In this document: in pieces, positions 52,106 to 60,736 of the stretch
Layout of the letters: every line of letters begins with the position of its first letter
Position numbering within the stretch: the first letter of the stretch is position 1
Assembly: GCF_008281175.1 (NCBI RefSeq)
Contig: NZ_CP036524.1
Span: 1,984,001-2,048,000, forward strand
Direction: 5' to 3'
DNA length: 64,000 bases
DNA from: [Clostridium] hylemonae DSM 15053
GTDB lineage: Bacteria > Bacillota > Clostridia > Lachnospirales > Lachnospiraceae
Position numbers and translations under genes: made by a program
The notes under the pieces: generated by a model
Seen by the model: the letters and a program-made list of their open reading frames with translations, nothing else
Database searches by the model: none
Told to the model about the DNA's origin: nothing

Positions 52106-52954
52106 TTCGTACGGGATAACAGCTCCGTCATACTTTTCTTCTATATATTTCTTTATATCATCAGATTTGAGCACATCCACCAGCGCTTTGATGCCCGCTT
52201 TGTCTTCACTGCCCTCTTTCACTGCAATGATATTAACATATGTTCTGGCGGCTTCTGAATCAGATGTCTCGTATGCCAGCGCGTCTTTTGCCACCGAGTA
52301 TCCGGCTTCCAGCGCATAGTTGCCGTTTAACACCACGTAGGCAGTCTCATCCACGACTCTGGCGATCTGTGCCGCCTCAAGTTCCACGATCTTCACATCG
52401 TAAGGATTCTCGGTGATGTCGTTCACCGTTGCATTGAGTCCCGCCCCCTCTTTTAAGGTGATGATGCCGTTATCCTGCAGGAGCAGCAGCGCTCTTGCCT
52501 CATTCGTCGTATCATTCGGCACAGCTATGCTGTCCCCGTCTTTGATATCCTTAAGGTTCTTCTTTGTGCCCGGATAGATGCCGAACGGTTCATAATGTAT
52601 CTCGCCTGCTCCGGCAAGATGTGTTCCTTTTTCTTCATTAAAGCTCTCAAGATACGGCGCATGCTGGAAATAATTCGCGTCAAACTCACCGCTCTCTACT
52701 ACCTCGTTCGGCTGTACATAGTCGTCAAACACCGTCACTTCAAGGTCATACCCTTTGTCCTTAAGCAGCCCTTCAGCTTCTTTAAGGATCTCAGCGTGGG
52801 GCGTTGCGGAGGCGGCAACCTTGATCACCTTATCCTCCGTATCCTTCGCCTCTGCTTTGCTCCCGCCGGATTTTCCGCAGCCGGACAGCACGCCTGCTGT
52901 AAGGACGCCTGCCAGCACAACTGATACTATCTTTTTTGTCTTAATTCCCTTCAT
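52103..52954 (-). CDS. metQ: Methionine ABC transporter substrate-binding lipoprotein (MetQ/NlpA)
   Basis: 283 residues from ATG 52954 (GGAGG 8 nt upstream). Lipoprotein signal with lipobox LSGC and modified Cys26. The mature part has the NlpA pattern: VAASATPHAEILKEAEGLLKDKGYDLEV, QHAPYLESFNEEKGTHL, PNDTTNEARALLLLQDNGII. It captures D- or L-methionine outside the membrane for MetI/MetN. Last gene of metN-metI-metQ. Confidence 0.94.
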   Translation of the reverse strand: MKGIKTKKIVSVVLAGVLTAGVLSGCGKSGGSKAEAKDTEDKVIKVAASATPHAEILKEAEGLLKDKGYDLEVTVFDDYVQPNEVVESGEFDANYFQHAPYLESFNEEKGTHLAGAGEIHYEPFGIYPGTKKNLKDIKDGDSIAVPNDTTNEARALLLLQDNGIITLKEGAGLNATVNDITENPYDVKIVELEAAQIARVVDETAYVVLNGNYALEAGYSVAKDALAYETSDSEAARTYVNIIAVKEGSEDKAGIKALVDVLKSDDIKKYIEEKYDGAVIPYE

Positions 52955-52971
52955 CTTCATTTCCTCCATTT

Positions 52972-53631
52972 TTATTTTCTTTTATCTAAACGGGAGGCAA
53001 TTGACATGCCTGCCGTCTGGAACAACTGTACTAATATAACGAGCAGGACTACGGTGGCAAACATGATATCCGTCTGGTAACGGTAGTACCCGTATCTTAT
53101 GGCTATATCTCCGAGTCCGCCCCCTCCGATCGTTCCGGCCATGGCCGAGTATCCGAGTATGGTCCCAATGGCAATGGTAGCTCCTGTGATGAGCGATGTT
53201 CTTGACTCTACGAGAAGCACCTTTGTGACGATCCTCATGTTCCCGGCGCCCATGGCTCTTGCAGCCTCGATCACTCCCTCGTCCACTTCCGTTATGGAAG
53301 ATTCCACCATCCTGGCAATAAACGGAACCGCCGCAACCACAAGCGGCACGACCGTTGCAGATGAGCCGTAGCTCTGTCCTGCGACCACGCGGGTGAGCGG
53401 AATGAGCAGGATGAGAAGGATGAGAAACGGGATGCTTCTGACGATGTTGGCTGTCACATCGAGTATCTTGTACAATATCCTGTTCGGCTTTATCCCTTCT
53501 TTTCGGCTCACCGCCATGAGCACTCCCGCCGGCAGTCCGAACAGATAGCCGGCGCCGGCGGACAAAAGCGTCATATAAAGGGTTTCCATCAATCCTTTTA
53601 GTATCATAAGAATAATTTCACTGTCCCACAT
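52972..53631 (-). CDS. metI: Methionine ABC transporter permease
   Basis: 219 residues, five membrane segments, with the EAA loop VDEGVIEAARAMGAGNMRIVTKVLLVESRTSLI. It is of the MetI family. The gene starts within the last codons of metN (14-bp overlap) and precedes metQ by 17 bp. Confidence 0.94.
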   Translation of the reverse strand: MWDSEIILMILKGLMETLYMTLLSAGAGYLFGLPAGVLMAVSRKEGIKPNRILYKILDVTANIVRSIPFLILLILLIPLTRVVAGQSYGSSATVVPLVVAAVPFIARMVESSITEVDEGVIEAARAMGAGNMRIVTKVLLVESRTSLITGATIAIGTILGYSAMAGTIGGGGLGDIAIRYGYYRYQTDIMFATVVLLVILVQLFQTAGMSIASRLDKRK

Positions 53632-54655
53632 CTTCCGTCACCTCCTCCGTCTCCAGTCCCCGCTCTGACATATACGTTTTCATTCCTTCTATATTAATGC
53701 TGCCCGGAACAAATTCCAGTATCATCTCTCCTTTCGCCACTCCGCCTATATTCTTCGTGTCCGCCCGCAGTATATTGACCGGTTCCCGGAACTTCAGGAT
53801 CATATTGGCTATGACCGGCTCAAAGGCGGAATTTTCAGAAAAGACAACTCTTATCTGTCTGCCGCTGCGGATCTTTTCGTTCAGCATTCTGCTTCTTCTC
53901 TGTGTATCCTCCCCTCTGTCGCTGAGGATAAGTTCTCTCGCGGCCGCTGATCCGGGATGGGCAAAGATATCTCCCACCCTTCCCTGTTCCTCCACCTGCC
54001 CCTCTTTCATAACTGCTACGTGAGTGCATATTTCTCTCACGACCGCCATCTGGTGGGTGATCACTACAATGGTGATCCCGAACCGGACATTAATGTCCCT
54101 TAGAAGTTCAAGTATGGATGACGTCGTCTGCGGATCCAGCGCGCTTGTCGCCTCGTCGCAGAGCAGGATCTCGGGATCCGAGGCGAGCGCCCTTGCAATG
54201 GCAACTCTCTGCTTCTGTCCTCCCGATAATTGGGACGGATATGCCTTCTGTCTGTCTCCGAGACCGACCAGTTCCAACAGTTCAGCCGCCCTCTGTCTCG
54301 CCTCTTTCTTTTTCCTGCCCTGTATGTACAGCGGGAAACATACATTATCCAGAACATTTTTCTGCATAAGCAGGTTGAAATGCTGGAATATCATCCCGAT
54401 GCTCTCTCTCTGTCTGCGCAGTTCCTTTTCCGGCAGACTGCCAAGAGACTGTCCTTTTATGAGCACCCTCCCCTCTGTCGGACGCTCAAGGAAGTTCATG
54501 CACCTCACAAGCGTGCTTTTCCCCGCGCCGGACATACCGATGATACCGTATATATCCCCGTCTCCGACATTCAGATTTACATGTTTAAGCGCTTCCACCG
54601 TCCCGTCTTTCGAGCGGTATGTTTTGCACAGATTTTCTATTATTATCTCTGACAT
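53618..54655 (-). CDS. metN: Methionine ABC transporter ATP-binding protein
   Basis: 345 residues. Walker A GMSGAGKST at 40-48, signature LSGGQKQRV, Walker B ILLCDEATSALD, then a C-terminal NIL regulatory domain (residues about 265-340) that binds methionine and blocks transport. The operon has its own promoter; no SAM riboswitch or S-box is present in the 138 bp upstream. Confidence 0.95.
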   Translation of the reverse strand: MSEIIIENLCKTYRSKDGTVEALKHVNLNVGDGDIYGIIGMSGAGKSTLVRCMNFLERPTEGRVLIKGQSLGSLPEKELRRQRESIGMIFQHFNLLMQKNVLDNVCFPLYIQGRKKKEARQRAAELLELVGLGDRQKAYPSQLSGGQKQRVAIARALASDPEILLCDEATSALDPQTTSSILELLRDINVRFGITIVVITHQMAVVREICTHVAVMKEGQVEEQGRVGDIFAHPGSAAARELILSDRGEDTQRRSRMLNEKIRSGRQIRVVFSENSAFEPVIANMILKFREPVNILRADTKNIGGVAKGEMILEFVPGSINIEGMKTYMSERGLETEEVTEDVGQ

Positions 54656-54694
54656 CTCATCACCCTCTGCACTGCTGATTTTGTTGATATTGAT

Positions 54695-54724
54695 ACTATA
54701 TCACTCTGCCGGGAAAAGTGTTAA
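54695..54724 (-). promoter_or_regulatory. Promoter of metNIQ
   Basis: Minus strand TTAACA, 18-bp spacer, TATAGT, about 40 bp before the ATG. It lies just after the terminator of the LysR gene. Confidence 0.6.
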
Positions 54725-54727
54725 TTC

Positions 54728-54771
54728 ATAAAAAATACAGCTGGCTATAGCATAAAGCTATATCCAACTGC
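54728..54771 (-). terminator. Terminator after the LysR gene upstream of metN
   Basis: Minus strand CAGTTGGATATAGC, 5-nt loop, GCTATAGCCAGCTG with two mismatched or wobble pairs, followed by TATTTTTTA. Confidence 0.8.
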
Positions 54772-54793
54772 ATTTATAAGTTTAACCCTATCG

Positions 54794-55705
54794 TTAACCA
54801 AGCGCTTTATCCTGGAATTTTGCGATCTCCTCCAGATATTTCTTTCCGAGAGGACTGATATTCACGCCTTTTCTGACAAGATATCCGATGGACATCTTCT
54901 CGTTTGATGAAAGCTTTACCGTACAGTAGTCGGAACCGTACAACTCTTCACATATGATGCCCGAGCAGAGTGTGTATCCGTTCAGTCCGACCATCATATT
55001 CAATATCGTAGCTCTGTCATTTACCTTGATGATCCGCTTATACTCATACGAGCTCAGCACCTCTTCCGCGAAGTAAAAGGAATTATAATTCCCCTGTTCA
55101 AACGACAGGCACGGATATTCTTCAAGCTCTTCCAGCGCGATCTCCGTTCTGCCCGCCAGCGGGTGTCCCTTCCACATAAATACATAGATACTGCACTTCA
55201 GTATCTCATGAAATTCCAGGTTAAATTCATGGAACAGCTTTGTGAGCACTTTGCGGTTAAAGTCATTCACATAAAGCACACCTATCTCACTCCGGAAATT
55301 CTTTACATCTTCTATGACTTCATATGTCTTTGTCTCGTGAACGGCAAACTCATACTCGTCCATCCCGAACTGCTTTACCATCTCCACAAACGCGTGAACG
55401 GCAAATGTGTAATGCTGCATGGAGACGCTGAATTTCTTTTTTGTTTTTTCTTTTGCTATGTATTTGGCTTCTACAAGTTCATACTGTTCCACGACCTGTC
55501 TCGCATAGCCTATGAATTCTTCCCCTTCCGGCGTGACAGACACTCCCCTGTTCGTCCTGCGGAAAATATCTATCCCGATCTCATCTTCCAGTTCTCTGAC
55601 AGCCGTGGAAAGACTCGGCTGTGATATAAACAGCTGCTTCGCCGCTTCATTCATAGAACTGGCATTTGCTGCAGTGATCACATATTTCAGTTGTGTAAGT
55701 GTCAT
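54794..55705 (-). CDS. LysR-family transcriptional regulator
   Basis: 303 residues. Helix-turn-helix at about 17-37 (SMNEAAKQLFISQPSLSTAVRELEDEIG), then a LysR co-inducer domain (about 90-300). Resembles clostridial CysB/CysL-type regulators but no effector can be assigned. It is transcribed in the same direction as metNIQ and separated by its own terminator. A role in sulfur amino acid control is possible by position only. Confidence 0.88.
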   Translation of the reverse strand: MTLTQLKYVITAANASSMNEAAKQLFISQPSLSTAVRELEDEIGIDIFRRTNRGVSVTPEGEEFIGYARQVVEQYELVEAKYIAKEKTKKKFSVSMQHYTFAVHAFVEMVKQFGMDEYEFAVHETKTYEVIEDVKNFRSEIGVLYVNDFNRKVLTKLFHEFNLEFHEILKCSIYVFMWKGHPLAGRTEIALEELEEYPCLSFEQGNYNSFYFAEEVLSSYEYKRIIKVNDRATILNMMVGLNGYTLCSGIICEELYGSDYCTVKLSSNEKMSIGYLVRKGVNISPLGKKYLEEIAKFQDKALG

Positions 55706-55792
55706 TTTGCTTCTCCCGGTCTCTTTTTTTGATACATGTTATATTTTAAAATATAACATGTATCACCGGACAGCGCAATTCCACTCTGTCTA

Positions 55793-55936
55793 TTACTTTC
55801 CGTTACCGTCTTTGTCCTTTTTCTTTCCGGTCCCCTCTTCTTTTTCGTCTTCTTTGCCGTCCACTCTGTTTTTCAACATGCAGTCCTCGTCTATCTCATA
55901 GATTGCATTCCCGTCAATGATCAATTTCCGGTTCAT
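55793..55936 (-). CDS. Small acidic-basic peptide of unknown function
   Basis: 47 residues from ATG 55936, which has AGGAGG 10 nt upstream. Sequence MNRKLIIDGNAIYEIDEDCM, then a tail of Lys, Glu, Asp and Gly. The open frame runs to 56104 but without a better start. A Lachnospiraceae-type small protein; function unknown. Confidence 0.55.
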   Translation of the reverse strand: MNRKLIIDGNAIYEIDEDCMLKNRVDGKEDEKEEGTGKKKDKDGNGK

Positions 55937-56063
55937 GTGCCATATCCCTCCTGTTCGATTACTCATTGTTATTATATGGAAAATGTTGAGATTAGTTTTC
56001 CCGGTTTTCATATTTTTACTCTTCGCCACATATATATTTACAACGTTATAAAAAGGAGTGCTT

Positions 56064-56573
56064 ATGGAACATAAACCTCCAAGACCCATGACTCCACTTG
56101 ACACTATGGTGACTCCTCCTTATCTGTATACACTAAAGCTGATGCTTCCATACACTCCTTCTTCTAACCAGAGGTTTCTCGCCATATACATCAAATTTCT
56201 GGAATTCCGTTATACGATGGATCATTTTCACGGCTTCCCGGCCAGAAGTTCTTCAAAAGACTCCCGGCACGGCTTTGCGCCTATGGGCATGTTTGAGGAC
56301 CTGAAACCATACATGGCTCCGGAAGAAAAGGAAATGATGGATCAGATGGAAATGATGATGAATATGATGGAAATGGTCCAGAGCACTCAGGCAGCGGAAG
56401 GCGGCGGCAACGGCGCAGGCGGCTTTGATCCCATGGATATGATGATGGGAATGATGGATCCTGAGCAGCAGGAAATGTTCCAGACTTACAGCAATATGTT
56501 CGAATCGGACATGGCACAGGCATATAATAACAGTAACGAAAAACCCAAAAAAGAAGGAGAAGAAAGCTTATGA
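56064..56573 (+). CDS. Met-rich protein of unknown function (first of a pair)
   Basis: 169 residues from ATG 56064 (AGGAG 5 nt upstream). The N-terminal 55 residues hold a Pro-rich start (EHKPPRPMTPLD) and aromatic helical stretch; the middle and end are very Met-rich (MMDQMEMMMNMMEMVQ and MDMMMGMMDPEQQEMF), with an intervening Gly-rich loop. Not recognised. The Met clusters could act as an oxidant sink or a hydrophobic binding face. The next gene overlaps its stop as ATGA. Confidence 0.7.
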   Translation: MEHKPPRPMTPLDTMVTPPYLYTLKLMLPYTPSSNQRFLAIYIKFLEFRYTMDHFHGFPARSSSKDSRHGFAPMGMFEDLKPYMAPEEKEMMDQMEMMMNMMEMVQSTQAAEGGGNGAGGFDPMDMMMGMMDPEQQEMFQTYSNMFESDMAQAYNNSNEKPKKEGEESL

Positions 56574-56845
56574 ACGAATGGATGAACAATCCGGCCATGA
56601 AGAATCTTGACCCGCTGAAACTGGAGCTGATCAAGACGGCAGCCAGGCAGACCGAAGGAAAGACCGGAAAGAGTCTGGCCCCCGTGCTCATGGCCCTCAT
56701 CACAAACGCGAACAAAAAGGGAATCCAGTTCTCACCGGACGAGATCACGCTTATACTGGAAATGCTCAAAGAAGGAAAATCCAAACAGGAAAAAGACCAG
56801 ATCGACCAGATGCTTAAAATGGTAATGGGATACATTAAAAAATAA
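56570..56845 (+). CDS. Helical small protein of unknown function (second of a pair)
   Basis: 91 residues, all helical in look, with LELIKTAARQTEGKTGKSLAPVLMALITNANKKG and a Lys/Glu/Gln end. Not recognised. Translationally coupled to the preceding Met-rich protein, so the two probably act together. A strong terminator follows. Confidence 0.7.
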   Translation: MNEWMNNPAMKNLDPLKLELIKTAARQTEGKTGKSLAPVLMALITNANKKGIQFSPDEITLILEMLKEGKSKQEKDQIDQMLKMVMGYIKK

Positions 56846-56851
56846 AAAACA

Positions 56852-56890
56852 GTGCAGGGAACGGATCTCTTCCTTTCCCTGCACATTTTT
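56852..56890 (+). terminator. Bidirectional terminator between the Met-rich pair and the thioesterase gene
   Basis: GTGCAGGGAA and TTCCCTGCAC pair perfectly (10 bp) around a 13-nt loop, with ATTTTT on one side and an A-run on the other. Confidence 0.85.
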
Positions 56891-57365
56891 AAAACCCTTC
56901 TTCTTTTCTCATCATCCTGATCTCTCTTCTTTTCTTGGCCCGCTCCCATTCTTCTCTCTCTTCATCATTTTCCAGGATAAGCCTTGGCACCGGTGTCGGA
57001 TGATCCTCTCCGTCCAGCGCCACCATGGTAAAAAACGCATGATTGATAGGCGTGCGTTCTCCGTCCAGTGATTCCACATAGCTGTCAACCTTTACTTCCA
57101 TCGAAGTCTTTCCCACATATGTCACCTTTCCGATGATTATTATAACATCTCTCTGGTATGCACCGCGCAGAAACCGGAGATTATCGACAGATGCGGTAAT
57201 AACATTCATTCTCGTGTGACGCTTTCCGACAAGCCCCGCCACTTCATCTATCCACTGCATCAGCATCCCCCCGAACAGACGTCCCGCTGCGTTTAAGTGG
57301 TTTGGTCTGACCATATGGACGGTCTCGACCACTGATTCTGATACTCTTCTGCTCTCAGCTTTCAT
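56889..57365 (-). CDS. Acyl-CoA thioesterase (hotdog fold, YciA type)
   Basis: 158 residues. Hotdog-fold thioesterase with the conserved NAAGRLFGGMLMQWIDEVAG, where Asp and Glu act in catalysis, followed by VDNLRFLRGAYQRDVI. It splits acyl-CoA to free acid and CoA. The last 30 residues are Arg/Glu-rich. Its start overlaps the stop of the preceding gene by 4 bp. Confidence 0.9.
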   Translation of the reverse strand: MKAESRRVSESVVETVHMVRPNHLNAAGRLFGGMLMQWIDEVAGLVGKRHTRMNVITASVDNLRFLRGAYQRDVIIIIGKVTYVGKTSMEVKVDSYVESLDGERTPINHAFFTMVALDGEDHPTPVPRLILENDEEREEWERAKKRREIRMMRKEEGF

Positions 57366-57853
57366 TTATGACACTCCAATCCACATTCTTTGGCAAGTTC
57401 CGTATAGTGATCAAGTATTGCTTTATCCTCGCAGAATATCGGAAATTCCATCTTATAATTTCCCCAGATCGTCACTTTTTTATGAGCAAAATAAAAAGTG
57501 GAAAACAGCCATTCTCTGACCGTGACCTCCAATAGAAATTTCATGATCTCCCCGTCCAGACGGTAATAAATGTGCCCTTTGTCAGTTTCCATCTTCCCAA
57601 GAACAGCCAGCTGCCGGCTGTCAAGACCAAAGCAGAATATCTGTTTCTGTTCCTCCGGAAGAACCGGATAATAAAAGTCAGCGTAGGCGGCGTCCTTATT
57701 TTCCGACAGCACCCGTTCAAAAAACGCGCTCATTTTCTCTTTTCCGTCCGCGCGTATTATTGCAGCCTCATACTTTTCAAACGCCTCTTTCACCGTTTCA
57801 GCACAGAGACAGTAAAGGTGCATGAATTCCTCTTTTGACATGGAACGTACCAT
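57362..57853 (-). CDS. Unknown protein coupled to the thioesterase
   Basis: 163 residues from ATG 57853, 7 nt after AAAGGGG; the in-frame ATG two codons earlier is almost on the ribosome binding site. Mixed alpha/beta protein without membrane segment or obvious motif. The middle holds YADFYYPVLPEEQKQIFCFGLD and GHIYYRLDGEIMKFLLEVTVRE. Not recognised; a Lachnospiraceae-type DUF. The coupling to the thioesterase gene by ATGA suggests shared expression. Confidence 0.7.
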   Translation of the reverse strand: MVRSMSKEEFMHLYCLCAETVKEAFEKYEAAIIRADGKEKMSAFFERVLSENKDAAYADFYYPVLPEEQKQIFCFGLDSRQLAVLGKMETDKGHIYYRLDGEIMKFLLEVTVREWLFSTFYFAHKKVTIWGNYKMEFPIFCEDKAILDHYTELAKECGLECHK

Positions 57854-58032
57854 GTGCATTCCCCTTTCTTCTGCAACTTTCACATTTTCTTGCCAAGCCC
57901 TTTTATTATATCATAAGATTTGGTATACTTAAACTAATTTTACATGTACTGGATTCTGTACAACACACGGTGGGAAGGAACACAGTTTTGCACGAACATA
58001 TATACATATAGCAGATAAGGAGCGTAAAACAT

Positions 58033-58770
58033 ATGAGGAATATTCGATTGACAATAGAATATGACGGAAGCCGTTATCAAGGATGGTGCCGTCTCGGCAA
58101 GGAGGAATCCAACAACACGGTATCCAATAAGATCATTGAGGTGCTGCGCAAGATGACCGGCGAATATATCATCGAGCTGAACTGCGGATGCCGGACTGAA
58201 GTGGGCGTGCACGCCTATGCCCAGGTGGCCAATTTTAAGACAGACTCCGATATGGATATTCTGGAGATCAAGCACTACCTGAACCGATACCTGCCGATGG
58301 ATATCGCCATCACAAACGTAGAAGACGTACCGGACCGTTTTCATGCACAGTTGAATGCCACGTCAAAAACATATGTATACCGGATGACCATCGACGATGT
58401 GCCGAGCGTATTTGACCGCAAGTATACGTACCACTGTTTTAAGATTCCTGACAAGAAGCTTATGCAGCAGGCGTCTCTGCTGTTCATCGGCAAGCATGAT
58501 TTTAAAAACTTTTCCACAGTGAAAAAAAATAAAACTACCGTAAAGGAGATCTTCGAGATCGAAGTATACGGGGATACGGAAGAAATGCAGATCCTCATAC
58601 ACGCGGACGATTTTCTTCACAATATGGCCCGGCTCGTCGTGGGCACGCTCCTGGAAATCGGGTTCGGGACGAGAAAAAAAGAAGATATCGAGGAGATCTT
58701 TGCGGGCACGAAAACCCCCAGCTCCCCTTGCGACGCAAAAGGACTGTATCTCCAGGAAGTCTCCTACTAG
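58033..58770 (+). CDS. TruA-family tRNA pseudouridine synthase with Glu in place of catalytic Asp
   Basis: 245 residues, TruA length and fold. The signature near residue 54 reads CRTEVGVHAYAQV, where TruA has RTDAGVHA. The invariant nucleophilic Asp is therefore Glu56, encoded by GAA at 58198-58200. The rest (RLTIEYDGSRYQGWCR; KTYVYRM; FLHNMARLVVGTLLEIGFG) is normal. TruA converts uridine 38-40 of tRNAs to pseudouridine. Lachnospiraceae often have a second, ordinary truA near the ribosomal protein genes, so this may be a diverged paralogue. AAGGAG lies 10 nt before the ATG. Confidence 0.88.
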   Translation: MRNIRLTIEYDGSRYQGWCRLGKEESNNTVSNKIIEVLRKMTGEYIIELNCGCRTEVGVHAYAQVANFKTDSDMDILEIKHYLNRYLPMDIAITNVEDVPDRFHAQLNATSKTYVYRMTIDDVPSVFDRKYTYHCFKIPDKKLMQQASLLFIGKHDFKNFSTVKKNKTTVKEIFEIEVYGDTEEMQILIHADDFLHNMARLVVGTLLEIGFGTRKKEDIEEIFAGTKTPSSPCDAKGLYLQEVSY

Positions 58771-58788
58771 CAGACGTGTCGGCGTTAA

Positions 58789-58852
58789 AAAGGACGCAGA
58801 TAACACAGATTCCGGCTACTCCGGTATCTCTGTCATCTGCGTCCTTTCCGCT
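58789..58852. terminator. Long bidirectional terminator between truA-like and fucU genes
   Basis: AAAGGACGCAGAT pairs with ATCTGCGTCCTTT (13 bp). Inside, ACAGA..CCGG and CCGG..TCTGT extend the stem. T-runs follow on the plus strand. The two convergent genes end on either side. Confidence 0.8.
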
Positions 58853-58913
58853 TTTTCCTGCTGCCCGCCGGCCATAAAATACAGGCCGCCGCAGACTGCA
58901 GTTCCATAAGATC

Positions 58914-59354
58914 TTACCCCTGTACGACGCCTTTCTTAAGCATGACATTGGCATACAGGGCGCCCTCTCCTGTGGCGATGACGGCGTATGCTTCTCCCGC
59001 CATTTTCATAAATTCCTGTTTCTCTATATTTTCCACGACTGAATCGCCCCGTTCCTCATGCTTTCCGATGATGACTTTATAGATATCCCAGATCGGCGTC
59101 TTCACATCTTCTCCTTCCGGGACCTTCATGAGGCTGACCGGCTTGTCTGACGAGGCGTCCAGAGGAAACAGCTTAAGTACGGCATCCAGGATCTCAGGCA
59201 CCGTATGACCGTCACACCGGATCACGATGCCGTTCTTCCCAACAGACTCTGCAGGGAAATTCCCGTCCGCGATCACGATCCTGTCTCCATGCCCCATCTC
59301 ACTTAAAACCTTCAGCAGTTCAGGGGATATTATTTTTGGAATTCCTTTTAACAT
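58914..59354 (-). CDS. fucU: Sugar mutarotase of the RbsD/FucU family (FucU type)
   Basis: 146 residues. The FucU start MLKGIPKIISPELLKVLSEMGHGDRIVIADGNFPA in sense carries the active-site His22. Mutarotases of this family speed exchange of sugar anomers (fucose, ribose). Its start overlaps the preceding gene's end by 7 bp. It is the last gene of the Lsr-like operon, where E. coli lsr has no such gene. Confidence 0.9.
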   Translation of the reverse strand: MLKGIPKIISPELLKVLSEMGHGDRIVIADGNFPAESVGKNGIVIRCDGHTVPEILDAVLKLFPLDASSDKPVSLMKVPEGEDVKTPIWDIYKVIIGKHEERGDSVVENIEKQEFMKMAGEAYAVIATGEGALYANVMLKKGVVQG

Positions 59355-59731
59355 ATGTTCTGCCTCTCTTCTTCCGGGACAATTTCTATCCAGTATCCGT
59401 CCGGGTCAGCGATAAAGTAGACTCCCATCTCCTTATTCTCAAAGCAGATGACTCCCATCGCTTTATGTTTTTCGTACATTTTACCGAAATCATCCACTGT
59501 AAATGCCAGATGGAATTCTCCCTCACCCAGGTTGTACGGTTCCTTCCTGTCATTCAGCCACGTAAGTTCCAGTGTAAAACCGCTGCTTCCGTCTCCAAGG
59601 TAGATGAGTACAAACGCGCCGTCCGGATCCCTCTTTTCTTTTACAGGGACGAGATCCAGCGCCTCTTTATAGAAAGCAAGGCTTTTTTCCAGATCCAGCA
59701 CATTAAAGTTAAAATGATCAAACTTCACCAT
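59348..59731 (-). CDS. Glyoxalase I-fold (VOC) protein
   Basis: 127 residues of the lactoylglutathione lyase type: KFDHFNFNVLDLEKSLAFYKEALDL with His and the late DPDGYWIEIVPEE with a metal-binding Glu. GEFHLAFTVDD supplies the middle His. It may be an isomerase or dicarbonyl-handling enzyme. In the position where the E. coli lsr operon has lsrG, so it may fill the same step with an unrelated fold. 12 bp after lsrF. Confidence 0.87.
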   Translation of the reverse strand: MVKFDHFNFNVLDLEKSLAFYKEALDLVPVKEKRDPDGAFVLIYLGDGSSGFTLELTWLNDRKEPYNLGEGEFHLAFTVDDFGKMYEKHKAMGVICFENKEMGVYFIADPDGYWIEIVPEEERQNIC

Positions 59732-59743
59732 ACAATACTCCCT

Positions 59744-60631
59744 CTACTTACTCTGGCTGCTCACGTCGAGGTAGAATTCATACGCCTCTTTATCCGTAGC
59801 CCCTTTGTGTACGATCATGTTAACAGCCTGGGCCATCACTTCCGGATGGGTGCTCTGGAAAATATTTCTTCCCATGTCCATGCCCGATGCGCCTTCCGAT
59901 ATTGCTTTGTAACAGAGTGTGAGCGCCTCATTTTCCGGCAGCTTCTTGCCTCCTGCAACGACGATCGGTACCGGACACGCGGATACGATCTCCTCAAAGT
60001 CTTCGCAATAATATGTCTTGACAATATGGGCTCCAAGCTCCGGCAGGATCCGCGTAGCCAGCTTGAAGAATCTGCTCGTGCGCTCCATCTGTTTTCCCAC
60101 TGCCACAACGCCCATCGTCGGAATATTGTATTTCAGTCCCGCATCAACTGTTTTACACAGATTTTCAAGACTGTCCTTCTCTCCGTCCGCGCCGATAAAT
60201 GTCTGCACTGCCATACAGCTTGCGTCCATCCTGACCGCATCCTCAATGCTCACGCCGATCACCTCATGGCTCAGATCCTCGTCCACTATGGAAGAGCCGC
60301 AGCTCACTCTGAGCGCGATACCCTTGTTGTTCTCTGCCGGGATACATGTGCGCATGGCGCCTCTCGTCCCCATCAGCACGTCCACGTAAGGCATGAGCGG
60401 CGGGATCACAAGGTCGAGCCTCTCAAGCCCTGCCGTAGAACCCATAAAATATCCGTGGTCGAACGCGAGCATTACCGTATGTCCGCTCTCCGGCTGGAAG
60501 ATCTTGGACAGCCGCTTCTTCATCCCCCAGTCAACGTCCTGCATTCCTTTTACATGAAATCCTCCGTTTTTCGCAAACGGTTCATTCACATGATAATTTT
60601 TTGCCACCTTTAATCCATCTACATCTGCCAT
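59744..60631 (-). CDS. lsrF: 3-hydroxy-5-phosphonooxypentane-2,4-dione thiolase-type class I aldolase
   Basis: 295 residues, extremely close to E. coli LsrF as I recall it: DWGMKKRLSKIFQPESG, VMLAFDHGYFMGSTAGLERLD, the Schiff-base lysine Lys205 in IVKTYY, then CPVPIVVAGGKKLPE and GASGMDMGRNIFQS. LsrF transfers an acetyl group of phosphorylated AI-2 breakdown product to CoA. 105 bp after lsrB with a hairpin between. Confidence 0.92.
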   Translation of the reverse strand: MADVDGLKVAKNYHVNEPFAKNGGFHVKGMQDVDWGMKKRLSKIFQPESGHTVMLAFDHGYFMGSTAGLERLDLVIPPLMPYVDVLMGTRGAMRTCIPAENNKGIALRVSCGSSIVDEDLSHEVIGVSIEDAVRMDASCMAVQTFIGADGEKDSLENLCKTVDAGLKYNIPTMGVVAVGKQMERTSRFFKLATRILPELGAHIVKTYYCEDFEEIVSACPVPIVVAGGKKLPENEALTLCYKAISEGASGMDMGRNIFQSTHPEVMAQAVNMIVHKGATDKEAYEFYLDVSSQSK

Positions 60632-60664
60632 AATCTTTTTTGTCTCCTCCTTAATCTACGTAAT

Positions 60665-60705
60665 ACACGCAAGCCCCCCTGCGCACTGCAAAAGGACTTG
60701 CATGT
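60665..60705 (-). other. Stem-loop between lsrB and lsrF
   Basis: On the mRNA, ACATGCAAGTCC pairs with GGGCTTGCGTGT (12 bp with G-U pairs) around a 17-nt loop. No T-run follows. It can protect the lsrB message 3' end or reduce read-through so that the binding protein is made in excess. Confidence 0.6.
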
Positions 60706-60736
60706 ATGTGAAATGCCACTGCTTTGAACAGATTAT

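Noticed and set aside
54656-54793. SAM riboswitch upstream of metNIQ
   Set aside because: The space is taken by the LysR terminator and a promoter with a short leader; no S-box core could be found.
59336-60613. 425-codon open frame on the plus strand
   Set aside because: It lies fully opposite lsrF and the glyoxalase gene, has no ribosome binding site, and its translation (Cys/His/Arg-rich) shows no domain. Antisense shadow.
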